A DNA stretch of 64,000 nt from Clostridium estertheticum. GTDB taxonomy: Bacteria; Bacillota; Clostridia; Clostridiales; Clostridiaceae. The notes beneath the pieces are model-generated. The model saw nothing but the letters and a program-made list of their open reading frames with translations, was not told where the DNA came from and made no database searches. Positions within the stretch are counted from its first letter, which is position 1. Each line of letters starts with the position of its first letter. The stretch is taken from contig NZ_CP086239.1 in NCBI RefSeq assembly GCF_026650985.1, forward strand, positions 1,798,001-1,862,000. Direction: 5' to 3'. A program made the translations under genes and the position numbers. Below are positions 50,350-60,258 of this stretch, piece by piece.

Positions 50350-52710
50350 TTATTTAGCACAGTTCTTGAGATTTAAAGTTCTATACTCTCCCGGAGTTAT
50401 ACCCTCATATTTTTTGAAAAATCTAGACAAGCTTTGATTATTATTATATCCTATACATGAAGCTATTTCCGGCAAACTCTTATCTGTATCCCTTAAATGT
50501 ACTTTGGCTTCATTTATCCTTAATCTATTGGTATATTCTATAATTGTTTTTCCTGTGTTTTCTTTGAATATCTTTCTTATATAGGAGTAACTTATACCAA
50601 TACAACTAGCCATACCTTCAAAATCTATATCTTTATGATAGTTACTCTTAATATATCCTTCTATTATATCCATATATTCTAGACTCTCATCTGCAGATTT
50701 CTTTTTATATGAAATTATACGAGAATAAAAATCTACTAGTAACAACCCTATATCCTCTAGTGTCTCCTTTGAAGATAATTTCTGATAAATATTATAGCCG
50801 CTTCCATAAATATAACTTATATTAGTATTATCATCCACAAGATATTTTATTGTACTACCTATAAGCTGATTAAAAATTTGTGTAATATTATCATATGATA
50901 TCTCTTCCATAGCTTTTATTTCTTCAATCATAGTTTTAACTTCCTTATCGATATCCACCATAGATCCTGCATTTAAGTAGTTAAAAATATGTTTTTCAGT
51001 ATTATACGGATAAAAATATTTGTATTCCTCACCTAAAGATGATTTCCATTTAATTACACTTCCATAACCGTATAAAATTTTACGTTTTATAGCTTCGTTA
51101 GCTTCAAAATATGATAATCGTATTCCTGTTTTTTCACTATGACATCCCCCAATTCCAACCGAAATTGTATTGTCCATTACTTTTAATATTTCACCTTGTA
51201 CTTCTTTAAACAAGTCTTCTACTATTTTATACGTTCCATCTTTATTGAAAACCTCCATATTAATAATTACTGCAATTTTACTAACATCAAATAACACACT
51301 TGCATTTACATAAGTTTTGTTTATTACTCCTTCACACACGTTAATAATTAACATCTTTAAATAGTATTGCTGCTCCTGTGAATATTTCGCCAAAAATTCA
51401 TCAAATCTATCAATTAAAATTATTACACAAATAAAATTTTCATAGAAAAAATCGTATTCAACTTGATTTTCAGAGTTAATGTATTTCTGTAAGTTTCCTT
51501 TAATTAGATCTAAAATATACCCCTGTTTTAAGTCTTTCTTATTATTCTCTAATATCCCATACATTGCATCCTCTTCTCTTGCCATGGAACTAAAAGCATT
51601 AGACAGAAGTTTCATTTCATCTTCTTTTAAATCAGTCCCTTTATTTCTTGCTTTAACGTCTTGAACTAACTTATTAAGAGGGTTATAAAGTTTTTTCGCA
51701 ACTATATAACAAAATCCTAGGCCTAAAACTATAATAGAAATAATAATTAAAATGATTTCTGTTGATAACTTATTTGCCTTTTCCATAAGGTTTGCAAGAG
51801 GATAAATCCCTACATAAATCCAATCATTAAATTGTGACTTATAATATGTAATAACTTTTTTTTCATTATCCACATTATCAATCATATACCCACTTACTTT
51901 ATCAAAACTTAATATATTTTTTACATACTTTGTGCTAGAAATATTAGTTCTTACTAAGGACTTATCTTTATGTGAAATTATATTTCCTTTAGTATCTGTT
52001 ATATAAATATAACCATCTCCTGAAATGTCCCTATTATTTATTAATTTACTCAGCTCATCTTCATACATGTTAACAACTATTGCTCCATCCACTTTAGAGT
52101 TTATAGGTGCCAAAGGATATACATAGGATATAACAGGGGCCGTATTAGAATTTTCATTTTGCAATACAGCAGTTTGAGGATTTCTATCTGAAATTATTCT
52201 ATTTCCTATCCAATGTGGTTCCAAATTTATAGACCTAGCTTCCTTATAGGGCTTAATCCATTGGATATCATTAAATTTGCTCATCTCCACAGTTCCACGA
52301 TTAGAAGTGATAATATAATCCGCCCCATCAATATAAACATAAATTGTAGTTATTCTATAATTTGATGCTAAAACCTCATTTAATAATGTATAAACCTGAG
52401 TTACTTTTACTACATTATTAACATCTGATTTAATGTTATTATAATTTTCTACACTGCTTAAATTATTAAGTACATCGCTTTGTGATATTCTCGCTACGTC
52501 TTTTAATATACTGGTGCTAAATAGAACATTTATATTATTAATCGTTTTCAAGTTGACCTCAGCTGTACTACCAATTTCATTTTCCGAGTAACTAATCATA
52601 GTATAATTAAAAATAATTCCTGTAATAATTAACGGAATCACTAAAAAAAGAGTAAATGCCAAAAAAAACTTCACAATCATTGGAAATCTGTTTACTGATA
52701 GTTTATTCAT
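50350..52710 (-). CDS. Membrane-bound AraC-family regulator with Cache sensor (YesN/YesM-fusion type)
   Basis: 786 residues. Two transmembrane helices (about 10-33 and 300-320) enclose an extracellular dCache-like domain (VINMYEDELSKLINN, YIYITDTKGNIIS). A HAMP-like linker follows and then a GGDEF-resembling middle domain as seen in such regulators (VILIDRFDEFLAKY, ISVGIGGCHSE). The AraC HTH pair is at the end: YIKSNYHKDIDFEGMASCIGISYSYIRKIFKENTG, then IASCIGYNNNQSLSRFFKKYEGITPGEYR. It probably senses pectic oligosaccharides outside the cell and activates both flanking RG-I operons (inference). ATG 52710 follows AGGGGGA, with an extended -10 (TGG-TATAAT, 52756-52748). Confidence 0.9.
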   Translation of the reverse strand: MNKLSVNRFPMIVKFFLAFTLFLVIPLIITGIIFNYTMISYSENEIGSTAEVNLKTINNINVLFSTSILKDVARISQSDVLNNLSSVENYNNIKSDVNNVVKVTQVYTLLNEVLASNYRITTIYVYIDGADYIITSNRGTVEMSKFNDIQWIKPYKEARSINLEPHWIGNRIISDRNPQTAVLQNENSNTAPVISYVYPLAPINSKVDGAIVVNMYEDELSKLINNRDISGDGYIYITDTKGNIISHKDKSLVRTNISSTKYVKNILSFDKVSGYMIDNVDNEKKVITYYKSQFNDWIYVGIYPLANLMEKANKLSTEIILIIISIIVLGLGFCYIVAKKLYNPLNKLVQDVKARNKGTDLKEDEMKLLSNAFSSMAREEDAMYGILENNKKDLKQGYILDLIKGNLQKYINSENQVEYDFFYENFICVIILIDRFDEFLAKYSQEQQYYLKMLIINVCEGVINKTYVNASVLFDVSKIAVIINMEVFNKDGTYKIVEDLFKEVQGEILKVMDNTISVGIGGCHSEKTGIRLSYFEANEAIKRKILYGYGSVIKWKSSLGEEYKYFYPYNTEKHIFNYLNAGSMVDIDKEVKTMIEEIKAMEEISYDNITQIFNQLIGSTIKYLVDDNTNISYIYGSGYNIYQKLSSKETLEDIGLLLVDFYSRIISYKKKSADESLEYMDIIEGYIKSNYHKDIDFEGMASCIGISYSYIRKIFKENTGKTIIEYTNRLRINEAKVHLRDTDKSLPEIASCIGYNNNQSLSRFFKKYEGITPGEYRTLNLKNCAK

Positions 52711-52823
52711 GAATATCCCCCTAAAACATAGCTTACATAATATACTAATTATACCACTTAATTTCACATAATTACCAGCCCAAATTCCTGCATACACCTT
52801 TACAAATCATCTTTCCCCAAATT

Positions 52824-52865
52824 AAAATAACGTACTGATTATTTTACTAATCAATACGCTATTTA
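52824..52865 (-). terminator. Terminator after the PL11 lyase gene
   Basis: AGCGTATTGATTA and TAATCAGTACGTT pair with one mismatch and a wobble pair on a 6-nt loop, then ATTTT on the minus strand. Confidence 0.7.
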
Positions 52866-52870
52866 ATAGG

Positions 52871-55800
52871 TTATTTTATTTTCTCTTCCGTGCCTCCACG
52901 TGCCATTGTAATATTCGGTTGTGGTGGAGTTGTCATTCCACTTCCTAAATAATAACTTGTATGTGGTGGTTGATTGTAACCTGTATTTTGAAACGCAACT
53001 CCAAGTCTATAAATAGGATCATGCATTAAAGTAGGCAATTTAGTTTCCGTTACATCACTAGTAGCATAAATTCTTAAAGCACTACTATCCTCCGTTCTCC
53101 AAATTACTTCTTCTCTCCAATCACCAAACAAATCTGCCTGCAAACAAGGATTACCTTTTGTTCCATTATTAGAATTAGTACCCGTCGCAGTTAATATGTT
53201 TACAGATTTTTTATTAACATAATCCCATTTGCTAATAGTTCCTGGACTTGCAGGACCACCATAACCATTCCAATTATGATCAAGTAATTCTCTTTGCAAA
53301 TCTCCATCCCACCATATAGCAAAGTTTGATGATGGTATCCCCTCAGATATTTTTTCTCCCTTAACAGTATAAAGTCCACCTGTACTGCTATTCCATTCGC
53401 CATCTACTGCCCAAATTTCTTCACCTATATAATTTGGATCAATATCTGCCGAAAGTCCTCTTCCTGTATCAATTCCTGATTTAACCCCGAAAAGAATTTT
53501 TCCAGTCCCAGCATCTCTTATATCCATTCCATAAGGTGAACCTTTTTCTTCTTGAACTTGATATATCTCAAGTCCTGGATTAGTAGGATCTAAATCACCA
53601 AGATGCATAGCGTCTCCATGTCCAAGTTTTGTAGTATAAAGAGCCTTACCATCTTGATTTATAACAGCAGCTCCTGTAATAATCTCATCCATACCATCTG
53701 CGTCAACGTCACCGACACTAACATTGTGATTTCCTTGACCTCTATACTCCGTGTACTTAAGCCCATTTGGATCTACTTCATCAAACTGACTATCGAAATT
53801 CCATTGCTTAACAAATTTTCCATTCTTAAAACCATAAGCAACTATTGCCATTCTAGTATAATAACCACGTTGCATTACTACACTTGGTGTTTTTCCATCT
53901 AAGTAGGCTACACTTGCTATAAAACGATCTCCACGATTTCCATAGGTATCGCCCCATTCATTAATATCAGTAGCAAAAGCTCCTCTTTGTGGTTCATATA
54001 CCTGAGTATCTAAAGCCTTGCCTGTTGCACCCTCAAACATCGTGTGATATTCTGGTCCATCTAATATATAACCCTTTGCATTACTATAATCTTTATCTTC
54101 ATCTCCAATTATATTTCCTTCTCCATCTATTGTACCATCTGCTGTTCGAGTAGTAAGTTCAGCTTTACCATCCCCATCAAAGTCATAGACCATTATGTCA
54201 GTGTAATGAGCCCCTGATCTTATATTTTTCCCTAAATCTATCCTCCACATAAAAGTTCCATCTAATTTGTAAGCGTCAATATAAGTGTTACCAGTATATC
54301 CAGCCTGCGAATTATCCTTAGCATTAGTTGGTGCCCAATTTAGAACTATTTCATACTTGCCATCGCCGTCTAAATCAGCAACACTAGCATCATTTGCTGT
54401 ATAATCATAGATTTCACCAGCTTTATTAATCCCTGCTGCTGGTTTTCTAATTGGGAGTTCCTTATAGTTATTTTCCCAGGCAGTAACCGTTTCTGATTGT
54501 GATTCTTTCGAATTTCCACCTATAGTACGAACAAAATATTTTGAAGTTATAGTTCCTTTTGCATCTAAATAATTTGTGCTTGATTTTATGGGTTTACTAT
54601 TTATTTTAACATTATCTCTATATACATCAAATTCTAACTCTTGTGCTTCTGTACCAAGTAAACGCCAACTAACTAGGACTCCATTAGCTGCTTTTACCGC
54701 ATTTATTCCGCGATCAATTTTTTCCATTTGACGTTTTAAGACAACTTTAGCCCCTACAGTTAATGGATTAACCTTAGAAGATTCTCCCCCTGCATTTACT
54801 GCTACCACCTTATAATAATAAGTTGCGCTGTCTACACTTTTTTCATCAACATACTTATCTTTATTTGTACTGCCAACATAGGTATATTTCATATCTTTGT
54901 ATAATGATTTGTATATATTATAAGATGTTGCATTCTTTAAAGCATCCCATGTAAGTTTTAACTTATCCTTGCTTTCATATTTATACTCTAAGTCTTTTAC
55001 TGCTTCAGATAAAACAGTTACACTGCTATCTGCTAATTTTCCTGTAACTTCAGTGGATTTTAATGACTCTCCATTTTCATCTATTGAAGATACTTTATAA
55101 AGATACTCAACCCCTACAGCTGCTTTTGTATCCTTATAAGTTACATTTGTACAAGTTCCTATTTTACTGTAAGCATAATCCACCTTTGCCGCTCTGTAAA
55201 TATTGTAACCGGTTGAACCAGTTACTGTTGTCCAACTTAAATTAATAGCTGCCTGACTATTAACTGAAAGTCCTGTTGGAACCGCTCTAAATGTAGCTGT
55301 AAGCTTTGCAGCTATAACTTCTGATAATGCTGATTCACCACTAATATTCACAGCTGACACTTTATAATAATACATTGCATTTGCAGCGCCTACATTACTG
55401 TCTATATATAATCCATTAGTTGAGGTACCTATCTTAGTGAAAGTACCACTTTCACTAGTAGATCTATACACATTGTAACTAGTAGAACCATAAGTGTATG
55501 TCCAGTCAATTCTAACTTTATAGATTCCATTACTTGCTACCATAGAATTTAATGTGAGTCCTATTGGAGTAGATGGTTTATCAATAACCTTCTTTGTAGT
55601 TACTTTAACTGCCGCTGTTTTTTCTGATTCTCCAACATAATTAAATGCAGCGAACTTATAAAAATAGTCCTTTTGTGCAGTTAAATTTGTATCTTTATAA
55701 TGGTAATCATTATTGGTCTTTGTAGCCTTTCCTAATAATGCATAAGTACCATCTTTAGCATCAGATCTGTATACATTACAGCCTATTGCCAAACTAGTAG

Positions 55801-55993
55801 AGCTACTTGTTAATTGGACTACAGACCAACCAGCTTTGTCTATTGTGACGTTTGCTGGAACTGCTGGAACTACAGTTAACTCCTCTGGAACCGAAAGTGA
55901 ACTAGCCGCATGCACACTTTTTATTGGAAAAATACTAAAAATGAAGAAAAATAAAATTAATATGCTAATCGAAGTAATTTTTTTTCTATACAT
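52871..55993 (-). CDS. Secreted rhamnogalacturonan lyase, PL11, with fibronectin-III repeats
   Basis: 1040 residues. Signal peptide (ends SVHAAS, about 31). Four fibronectin-III-type repeats (about 38-400) each carry a NVYRS / YYYKVSAVN motif. The PL11 catalytic domain is about 420-1040: beta-propeller calcium loops of the DxDGDGxxE kind (VADLDGDGKYEIVLNW, VYDFDGDGKAELTTR), GHGDAMHLGDLDP, and the end FGDWREEVIWR, MHDPIYRLGVAFQNTGYNQPPHTSYYLG. PL11 enzymes cut the Rha-GalUA backbone of RG-I by beta-elimination. Second gene of an operon with the esterase (18 bp apart). It makes the unsaturated products for GH105. Confidence 0.95.
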   Translation of the reverse strand: MYRKKITSISILILFFFIFSIFPIKSVHAASSLSVPEELTVVPAVPANVTIDKAGWSVVQLTSSSTSLAIGCNVYRSDAKDGTYALLGKATKTNNDYHYKDTNLTAQKDYFYKFAAFNYVGESEKTAAVKVTTKKVIDKPSTPIGLTLNSMVASNGIYKVRIDWTYTYGSTSYNVYRSTSESGTFTKIGTSTNGLYIDSNVGAANAMYYYKVSAVNISGESALSEVIAAKLTATFRAVPTGLSVNSQAAINLSWTTVTGSTGYNIYRAAKVDYAYSKIGTCTNVTYKDTKAAVGVEYLYKVSSIDENGESLKSTEVTGKLADSSVTVLSEAVKDLEYKYESKDKLKLTWDALKNATSYNIYKSLYKDMKYTYVGSTNKDKYVDEKSVDSATYYYKVVAVNAGGESSKVNPLTVGAKVVLKRQMEKIDRGINAVKAANGVLVSWRLLGTEAQELEFDVYRDNVKINSKPIKSSTNYLDAKGTITSKYFVRTIGGNSKESQSETVTAWENNYKELPIRKPAAGINKAGEIYDYTANDASVADLDGDGKYEIVLNWAPTNAKDNSQAGYTGNTYIDAYKLDGTFMWRIDLGKNIRSGAHYTDIMVYDFDGDGKAELTTRTADGTIDGEGNIIGDEDKDYSNAKGYILDGPEYHTMFEGATGKALDTQVYEPQRGAFATDINEWGDTYGNRGDRFIASVAYLDGKTPSVVMQRGYYTRMAIVAYGFKNGKFVKQWNFDSQFDEVDPNGLKYTEYRGQGNHNVSVGDVDADGMDEIITGAAVINQDGKALYTTKLGHGDAMHLGDLDPTNPGLEIYQVQEEKGSPYGMDIRDAGTGKILFGVKSGIDTGRGLSADIDPNYIGEEIWAVDGEWNSSTGGLYTVKGEKISEGIPSSNFAIWWDGDLQRELLDHNWNGYGGPASPGTISKWDYVNKKSVNILTATGTNSNNGTKGNPCLQADLFGDWREEVIWRTEDSSALRIYATSDVTETKLPTLMHDPIYRLGVAFQNTGYNQPPHTSYYLGSGMTTPPQPNITMARGGTEEKIK

Positions 55994-56011
55994 TTAGTGC
56001 CCCCTGGTGTT

Positions 56012-58225
56012 TTATTTTTTAAGCTCCGCTGCCACAATACTAGCAAGTTTTGTAGCTCCTGCGCGATTGGGATGTAAACTATCACTCATAAAAAGCTTAG
56101 CTGTAGCTTCTTGACCTATTGATGTATAATACTGTGAGCTTAAAACATTAAGATCTATTAATGGAACTTTTTCCTCATCAGCCAAAGCAACTGTAGAATG
56201 TCTATACCATTTGTCTACAGCAGAGTGTACATTATTTAAATCAAAATCAGTTGCCTTTCCTTGTGAAGTTACGAGCACTACCTTTGCACCTTTGCTTTTC
56301 ACCTGCTTAATCATATCACGCATAATTTCTTTAAATTCGGCTTCTGTCTCATATTTTGAATCATTAATACCAAATTCTAATATAAAGCAGTCTCCTTTTT
56401 TAATATATTTCATTATAGATTCAAATTGTCCATCATCACGAAATCCTCTTGCAAACTGTCCACCTGTAGCCATATCTCTAATTTGATATTCCTTATTACT
56501 TAGGAATTGTGGCAACATCTGCCCCCAGCCACACTGCAAACTAGTATCAATTGGATAATAGTTACATACGGTAGAATCTCCACTAATGTATATAGTCTTA
56601 TCTGTTTTTGACTTATCTGATATCTTTGTAATTTCAAGTGCACTTAGCGTAAATGCTTTGCCTTCCTTACCTTCCGTCACAAGTATATTTAACTGTCCAT
56701 CTGTAATAGGAATCTGAAATTTATCAGTAGCACCGTTACCTGTCATATTCATTACTTGATAAACGCCCTCCGCTGCTACACTTGTTCTTGAGGTATCCCC
56801 TAACGTCACCGCAACCTCATAAAGTCCATTTGCTAGATCTACATTAAATGTATTTGAACTTTTTGTGCCAAAAGTTAGGAACTGAACTGCATCACTTTCT
56901 GCCCCGCTACCAGCTGCTGTAACATTTTTCATATTTACCGGAGTATTAAAACCATAACCCACAGATGGATTGTATTCTAGTGATGCACTAACATTTGTAT
57001 AACCTGGCTCTGCCACGCTTCCAAAATCAAACTTGTAATTTGTTTGTTTTACATTTGAATTCAAATTTGTAACATATTTTGAAATAGGTATATTAAGCGC
57101 TTTGATTTTTTGTGCAGTCATACTGGCAATCATATTTGCTCCAGCTTGCGTAAAATGAGTATAATCTGTTCCATTGGATGATACTAAATAATTAGGAAAT
57201 ACAGTGTCATATCCAACGGAGGTATAATAATCGATGCAAGTGTTCATCATATCAATTATTGGTGTGTTTGTTTCAATTGCTACCTGCTTCATTGCAATCA
57301 CATAATCCGGAAAATCATTTACAAATACTCCATTTTTGTAATTAAGCCTTGCTACAGGCGTAATTAATATAGGAATAGCTCCTATATCACGGGATTTCGT
57401 AATATATTGTTTAAGGTAATCTTTGTAATTAGAGTATGGATCTGTATGACGGGCGGGAATATACGACGCATCATTATGACCAAATTGAATAAATAGGTAA
57501 TCCTTTGGCCTAATTACATTTAAAATAGCATCCAGCCTGCCCTCAACAATAAATGATTTTGAGCTTCTTCCACCTATAGCTCTATTATCAAACATCACAT
57601 CTCTACTAAAATATTTTTCAATACATTGACCCCATCCTGTTTGTGGAGCAAAGCTTGCACCATAGGTCTGCGCAGTTGAATCCCCAGCAATATAAATCAT
57701 AGTGGGTGAATTATTTTTGAATGCACTGCCTGATACTTTAAAATCACAAATGCTTGCATAATCATTAGATGGAACATCTAAAATAATAATTTTCACATAC
57801 CTTGCAAGGCCATTAAAAATATCCTTTTGTTTTTGGATAGTACTGGTATTATTGCTTTTATCTATCCTCAAAGTCCAATGCAAATTGTCTGTAGACGTTT
57901 CCACTCTATACTTGTAAACAATATTTTTTTGCCACATTACTTCAGTTTCCTCAAGCTCATAAAGACCTCCTAAATCAACCATCCAGTAATGATTGTCACT
58001 TGTATCCGCAGCACTCCAATATGTTGATTGCTTACCATCATTACCATTTGATGCACCATGCCCTAAAAGTTCACTATCAGATGTCGACGTTTTACCCATA
58101 GCAATATTGCTTGCGGCATATACTTTCTCGGGACTAACAAATAAGCTTGTTGCAATAAACATTACAATAAGAATCATTGAAAATAATTTTTTAGATCTAC
58201 CTCTTGATTGAATCATTTTCTTCAC
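56012..58225 (-). CDS. Secreted double-domain CE12 rhamnogalacturonan acetylesterase with F5/8C domain
   Basis: 737 residues. Signal peptide (ends KVYAAS, about 38). An F5/8-type-C (discoidin) domain (about 40-165: NDGKQSTYWSAAD, WMVDLG). First GDSL esterase: GDST 181-184, FIQFGHND, and DYTHF. A beta-rich linker domain (about 385-530: KFDFGSVAEPGYTNVSAS). Second esterase: GDST 549-552, EFGIND and DSLHPN. Both have the Ser, Gly, Asn and Asp-x-x-His catalytic set. CE12 enzymes remove acetyl groups from RG-I, opening it to the lyase. First gene of the operon that ends with PL11. Two active CE12 modules in one chain is unusual. Confidence 0.9.
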   Translation of the reverse strand: MKKMIQSRGRSKKLFSMILIVMFIATSLFVSPEKVYAASNIAMGKTSTSDSELLGHGASNGNDGKQSTYWSAADTSDNHYWMVDLGGLYELEETEVMWQKNIVYKYRVETSTDNLHWTLRIDKSNNTSTIQKQKDIFNGLARYVKIIILDVPSNDYASICDFKVSGSAFKNNSPTMIYIAGDSTAQTYGASFAPQTGWGQCIEKYFSRDVMFDNRAIGGRSSKSFIVEGRLDAILNVIRPKDYLFIQFGHNDASYIPARHTDPYSNYKDYLKQYITKSRDIGAIPILITPVARLNYKNGVFVNDFPDYVIAMKQVAIETNTPIIDMMNTCIDYYTSVGYDTVFPNYLVSSNGTDYTHFTQAGANMIASMTAQKIKALNIPISKYVTNLNSNVKQTNYKFDFGSVAEPGYTNVSASLEYNPSVGYGFNTPVNMKNVTAAGSGAESDAVQFLTFGTKSSNTFNVDLANGLYEVAVTLGDTSRTSVAAEGVYQVMNMTGNGATDKFQIPITDGQLNILVTEGKEGKAFTLSALEITKISDKSKTDKTIYISGDSTVCNYYPIDTSLQCGWGQMLPQFLSNKEYQIRDMATGGQFARGFRDDGQFESIMKYIKKGDCFILEFGINDSKYETEAEFKEIMRDMIKQVKSKGAKVVLVTSQGKATDFDLNNVHSAVDKWYRHSTVALADEEKVPLIDLNVLSSQYYTSIGQEATAKLFMSDSLHPNRAGATKLASIVAAELKK

Positions 58226-58264
58226 ATCCCTTTATAAAATTTTGATAATAAATAGATCTTTGAT

Positions 58265-58290
58265 ATTATATGAAATCACTTACGTAAGTG
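58265..58290 (-). promoter_or_regulatory. -10 box and palindromic operator of the CE12-PL11 operon
   Basis: TATAAT on the minus strand at 58270-58265, with CACTTACGTAAGTG, a perfect 14-bp palindrome, at 58277-58290 in the position of the spacer/-35. The -35 is poor, so an activator or a repressor may act through the palindrome. Confidence 0.5.
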
Positions 58291-58348
58291 TTGTATACAA
58301 TTTGTCTTTTCGTATCCTGTCTGAATTATACATACTATTCGCCAATTT

Positions 58349-58362
58349 TGTAAATGTTTACT
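58349..58362. promoter_or_regulatory. cre-like site upstream of the CE12-PL11 operon
   Basis: TGTAAATGTTTACT matches 12 of 14 cre positions and is nearly palindromic (GTAAA-TG-TTTAC). It lies about 80 bp upstream of the -10 box. Confidence 0.4.
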
Positions 58363-58481
58363 TTTGATTAAAGCTATCACTTTTGTCATAATTATGCAAT
58401 TTACTTATTACATTACAATCACTAAAACTCTTTGTATATCAACGTTCCATCTCACTAATTTGCCTATAATTAAACAAAAAA

Positions 58482-58540
58482 CAAAAACTTCCAATTTATA
58501 TTACGACCTCTAAGATCACAATAATAACTAGAAGTTTTTG
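58482..58540 (-). terminator. Terminator after the cytidylate kinase-like gene
   Basis: CAAAAACTTC and GAAGTTTTTG pair as an outer stem with a smaller GATCTTAGAGGTC hairpin inside, followed by a T-run on the minus strand. Confidence 0.65.
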
Positions 58541-58596
58541 CGTGTTTTACAGCTTAAACGGAACAGATTTTAAAATAACCTTCTTTTTAAACTACA

Positions 58597-59241
58597 TTAT
58601 TTGGCTTTTAACAATTCATCTCCAAACCTTTCTTTGAGATACTCCATTATTAAAGTTTCACTTTTTTCCATTCCCAGTCTACCTGTATTTATTGACAAGT
58701 CATACCCACATGCATTGTACATATCTGTTCCTGTAAACACCTTGTAATATTTTAATCTTTGCTTATCAATTTTTTCGTTTAAGTGTTGTGCTTCATCTCC
58801 TGATATATTATTCGATTCCCGAGTACGTTTTTTACGATAATCCACATCAGCATGCAAAAAAATACTTACGTGTCTTGGATGGTTGCGAAGAATATAAGAT
58901 GCTGCTCTGCCTATTATTACTGCTGACTTTTCATTTGCAATTTTCATAATAATATTTGACTCTGCTTTATGTGCTTTATCGTCTGTAATTATTTCTACGT
59001 CTGAAAAAGATGAAAGGTTACCATGTTCAGAATATGACAATATATTCTTCCATATACCATCTTGCTTCTCATCATAGGACTTTATCTCTTCAACAGAAGT
59101 CTGCAAGTCTTTTGCTGCTTCTCTCACTATCTCATCATCATAATATGAAAATTTCAACTTTTCATTTAGCCTTTCACCCATTTCCTTTCCACCGCTTCCA
59201 CTCTGACGGTCAATTGTTATTATAATATTTGATTTATTCAT
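58597..59241 (-). CDS. Cytidylate kinase-like protein
   Basis: 214 residues, cytoplasmic. P-loop-like start IITIDRQSGSGGKEMGERL (about 7-26) with a serine/glycine-rich loop in place of a standard Walker A, then KFSYYDDEIVREAA, SAVIIGRAASYILRNHPRHVSIFLHA and RKKRTRESNN (lid arginines). This matches the cytidylate-kinase-like family (PF13189) found widely in Firmicutes and often of unknown substrate. It starts 33 bp after the aromatic-acid-exporter-like gene and is probably cotranscribed. No link to the pectin genes is visible. Confidence 0.85.
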   Translation of the reverse strand: MNKSNIIITIDRQSGSGGKEMGERLNEKLKFSYYDDEIVREAAKDLQTSVEEIKSYDEKQDGIWKNILSYSEHGNLSSFSDVEIITDDKAHKAESNIIMKIANEKSAVIIGRAASYILRNHPRHVSIFLHADVDYRKKRTRESNNISGDEAQHLNEKIDKQRLKYYKVFTGTDMYNACGYDLSINTGRLGMEKSETLIMEYLKERFGDELLKAK

Positions 59242-59274
59242 ATTTATCCCTCCATCTATTTCTACATCTATATC

Positions 59275-60258
59275 TCAATATATATTTCTAAAAAACTCTT
59301 TAAATTCCTTCTTAATAATTAGAAAATCTCCTAAATCATTTAAAAATTGAAATAATAATGCTCTAGCTTCGAATTCATTTCTATCCTTTGGTAGTTCCAT
59401 AGTCCCATAATTTTTTCTAAGTAGTTCTAACTTATTAATAAGTTCAATACAATCATTATCTTCATGAATATTGACTGCGACATCGTTTGTGAACTCTGAC
59501 AATATTGTAGTTTGTTCGTAGGTCATATAAACCCTGGAAAAATGCCTTTTCATTCTTTTTATAGCATCTAGTTGTAGACTTCTCATATCTATATAACTTC
59601 CATAATAATCTTTGCTTTTAAACAAATTATTATTATTTATTCTTTGTGCCATTAATTTAGTGTTCACAATTAGTTTTTCAACTGTCAAAAGTACATTTTG
59701 ATCATAAATTGGTACTGCTTGGGTAACTAAGCTGGCAGCCATATCTGATAAAATCAATCTATATTGTTCTTCTATCTTAGCCTTGTTTTTTTCAAAATCT
59801 TCTTCTAAAGAAGCAGTATATAAATTAAATATCATTGCAACACCAATGCCTATTATAGTTAACTTTGCTTCATTTATAATCCACAAAATATTAATATTTG
59901 TACTTATTAAAAGATGTGTTGATAATACTGCACCAATAACCATTCCCTCAGTGGTTTTTGAAATATTGGTTAACGGTATAAATATAAGTAAAAACAGTCC
60001 AAATATCATAGGATTATTTCCAAGTAGTGTATATAGCGTAAAAGATAAGAGTATAGCCACAGTGGATGATATTATTCTCTTACCTGCAACTAATAGTGCC
60101 TCTTTCTTGGTATCTTGAATGCTTAATATCGCAATTATACCTGAAGTTACTCCAAATTCTAATCCTATATAATTTGATAGAGAAATTGCTATAGTTGCAG
60201 ATAATGCTATCTTAAATGTTTTTGATTGTACCGTTTTGATTTGAAGGTTTTTCATCAT
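59275..60258 (-). CDS. Aromatic acid exporter family protein (ArAE_1/DUF939 type)
   Basis: 327 residues. The N-terminal half holds about five transmembrane helices (ALSATIAISLSNYIGLEFGVTSGIIAILSIQDTKKE, then GKRIISSTVAILLSFTLYTLLG) and the C-terminal half (about 155-327) is a long helical cytoplasmic domain. This is the layout of ArAE_1 proteins, also seen in the FUSC superfamily. Named from distant homology to aromatic acid exporters; real substrate unknown. ATG 60258 or 60255, with AAGGA directly before them. Upstream partner of the cytidylate kinase-like gene. Confidence 0.8.
   Translation of the reverse strand: MMKNLQIKTVQSKTFKIALSATIAISLSNYIGLEFGVTSGIIAILSIQDTKKEALLVAGKRIISSTVAILLSFTLYTLLGNNPMIFGLFLLIFIPLTNISKTTEGMVIGAVLSTHLLISTNINILWIINEAKLTIIGIGVAMIFNLYTASLEEDFEKNKAKIEEQYRLILSDMAASLVTQAVPIYDQNVLLTVEKLIVNTKLMAQRINNNNLFKSKDYYGSYIDMRSLQLDAIKRMKRHFSRVYMTYEQTTILSEFTNDVAVNIHEDNDCIELINKLELLRKNYGTMELPKDRNEFEARALLFQFLNDLGDFLIIKKEFKEFFRNIY

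Noticed and set aside
53200-53403. Overlapping minus-strand frame inside the PL11 gene
   Set aside because: Shadow of the PL11 reading frame; no ribosome site or known motif.
52871-54900. Fibronectin repeats and calcium loops as a DNA-level tandem repeat
   Set aside because: The repetition is at protein level only; the DNA copies are diverged and do not form a repeat array.
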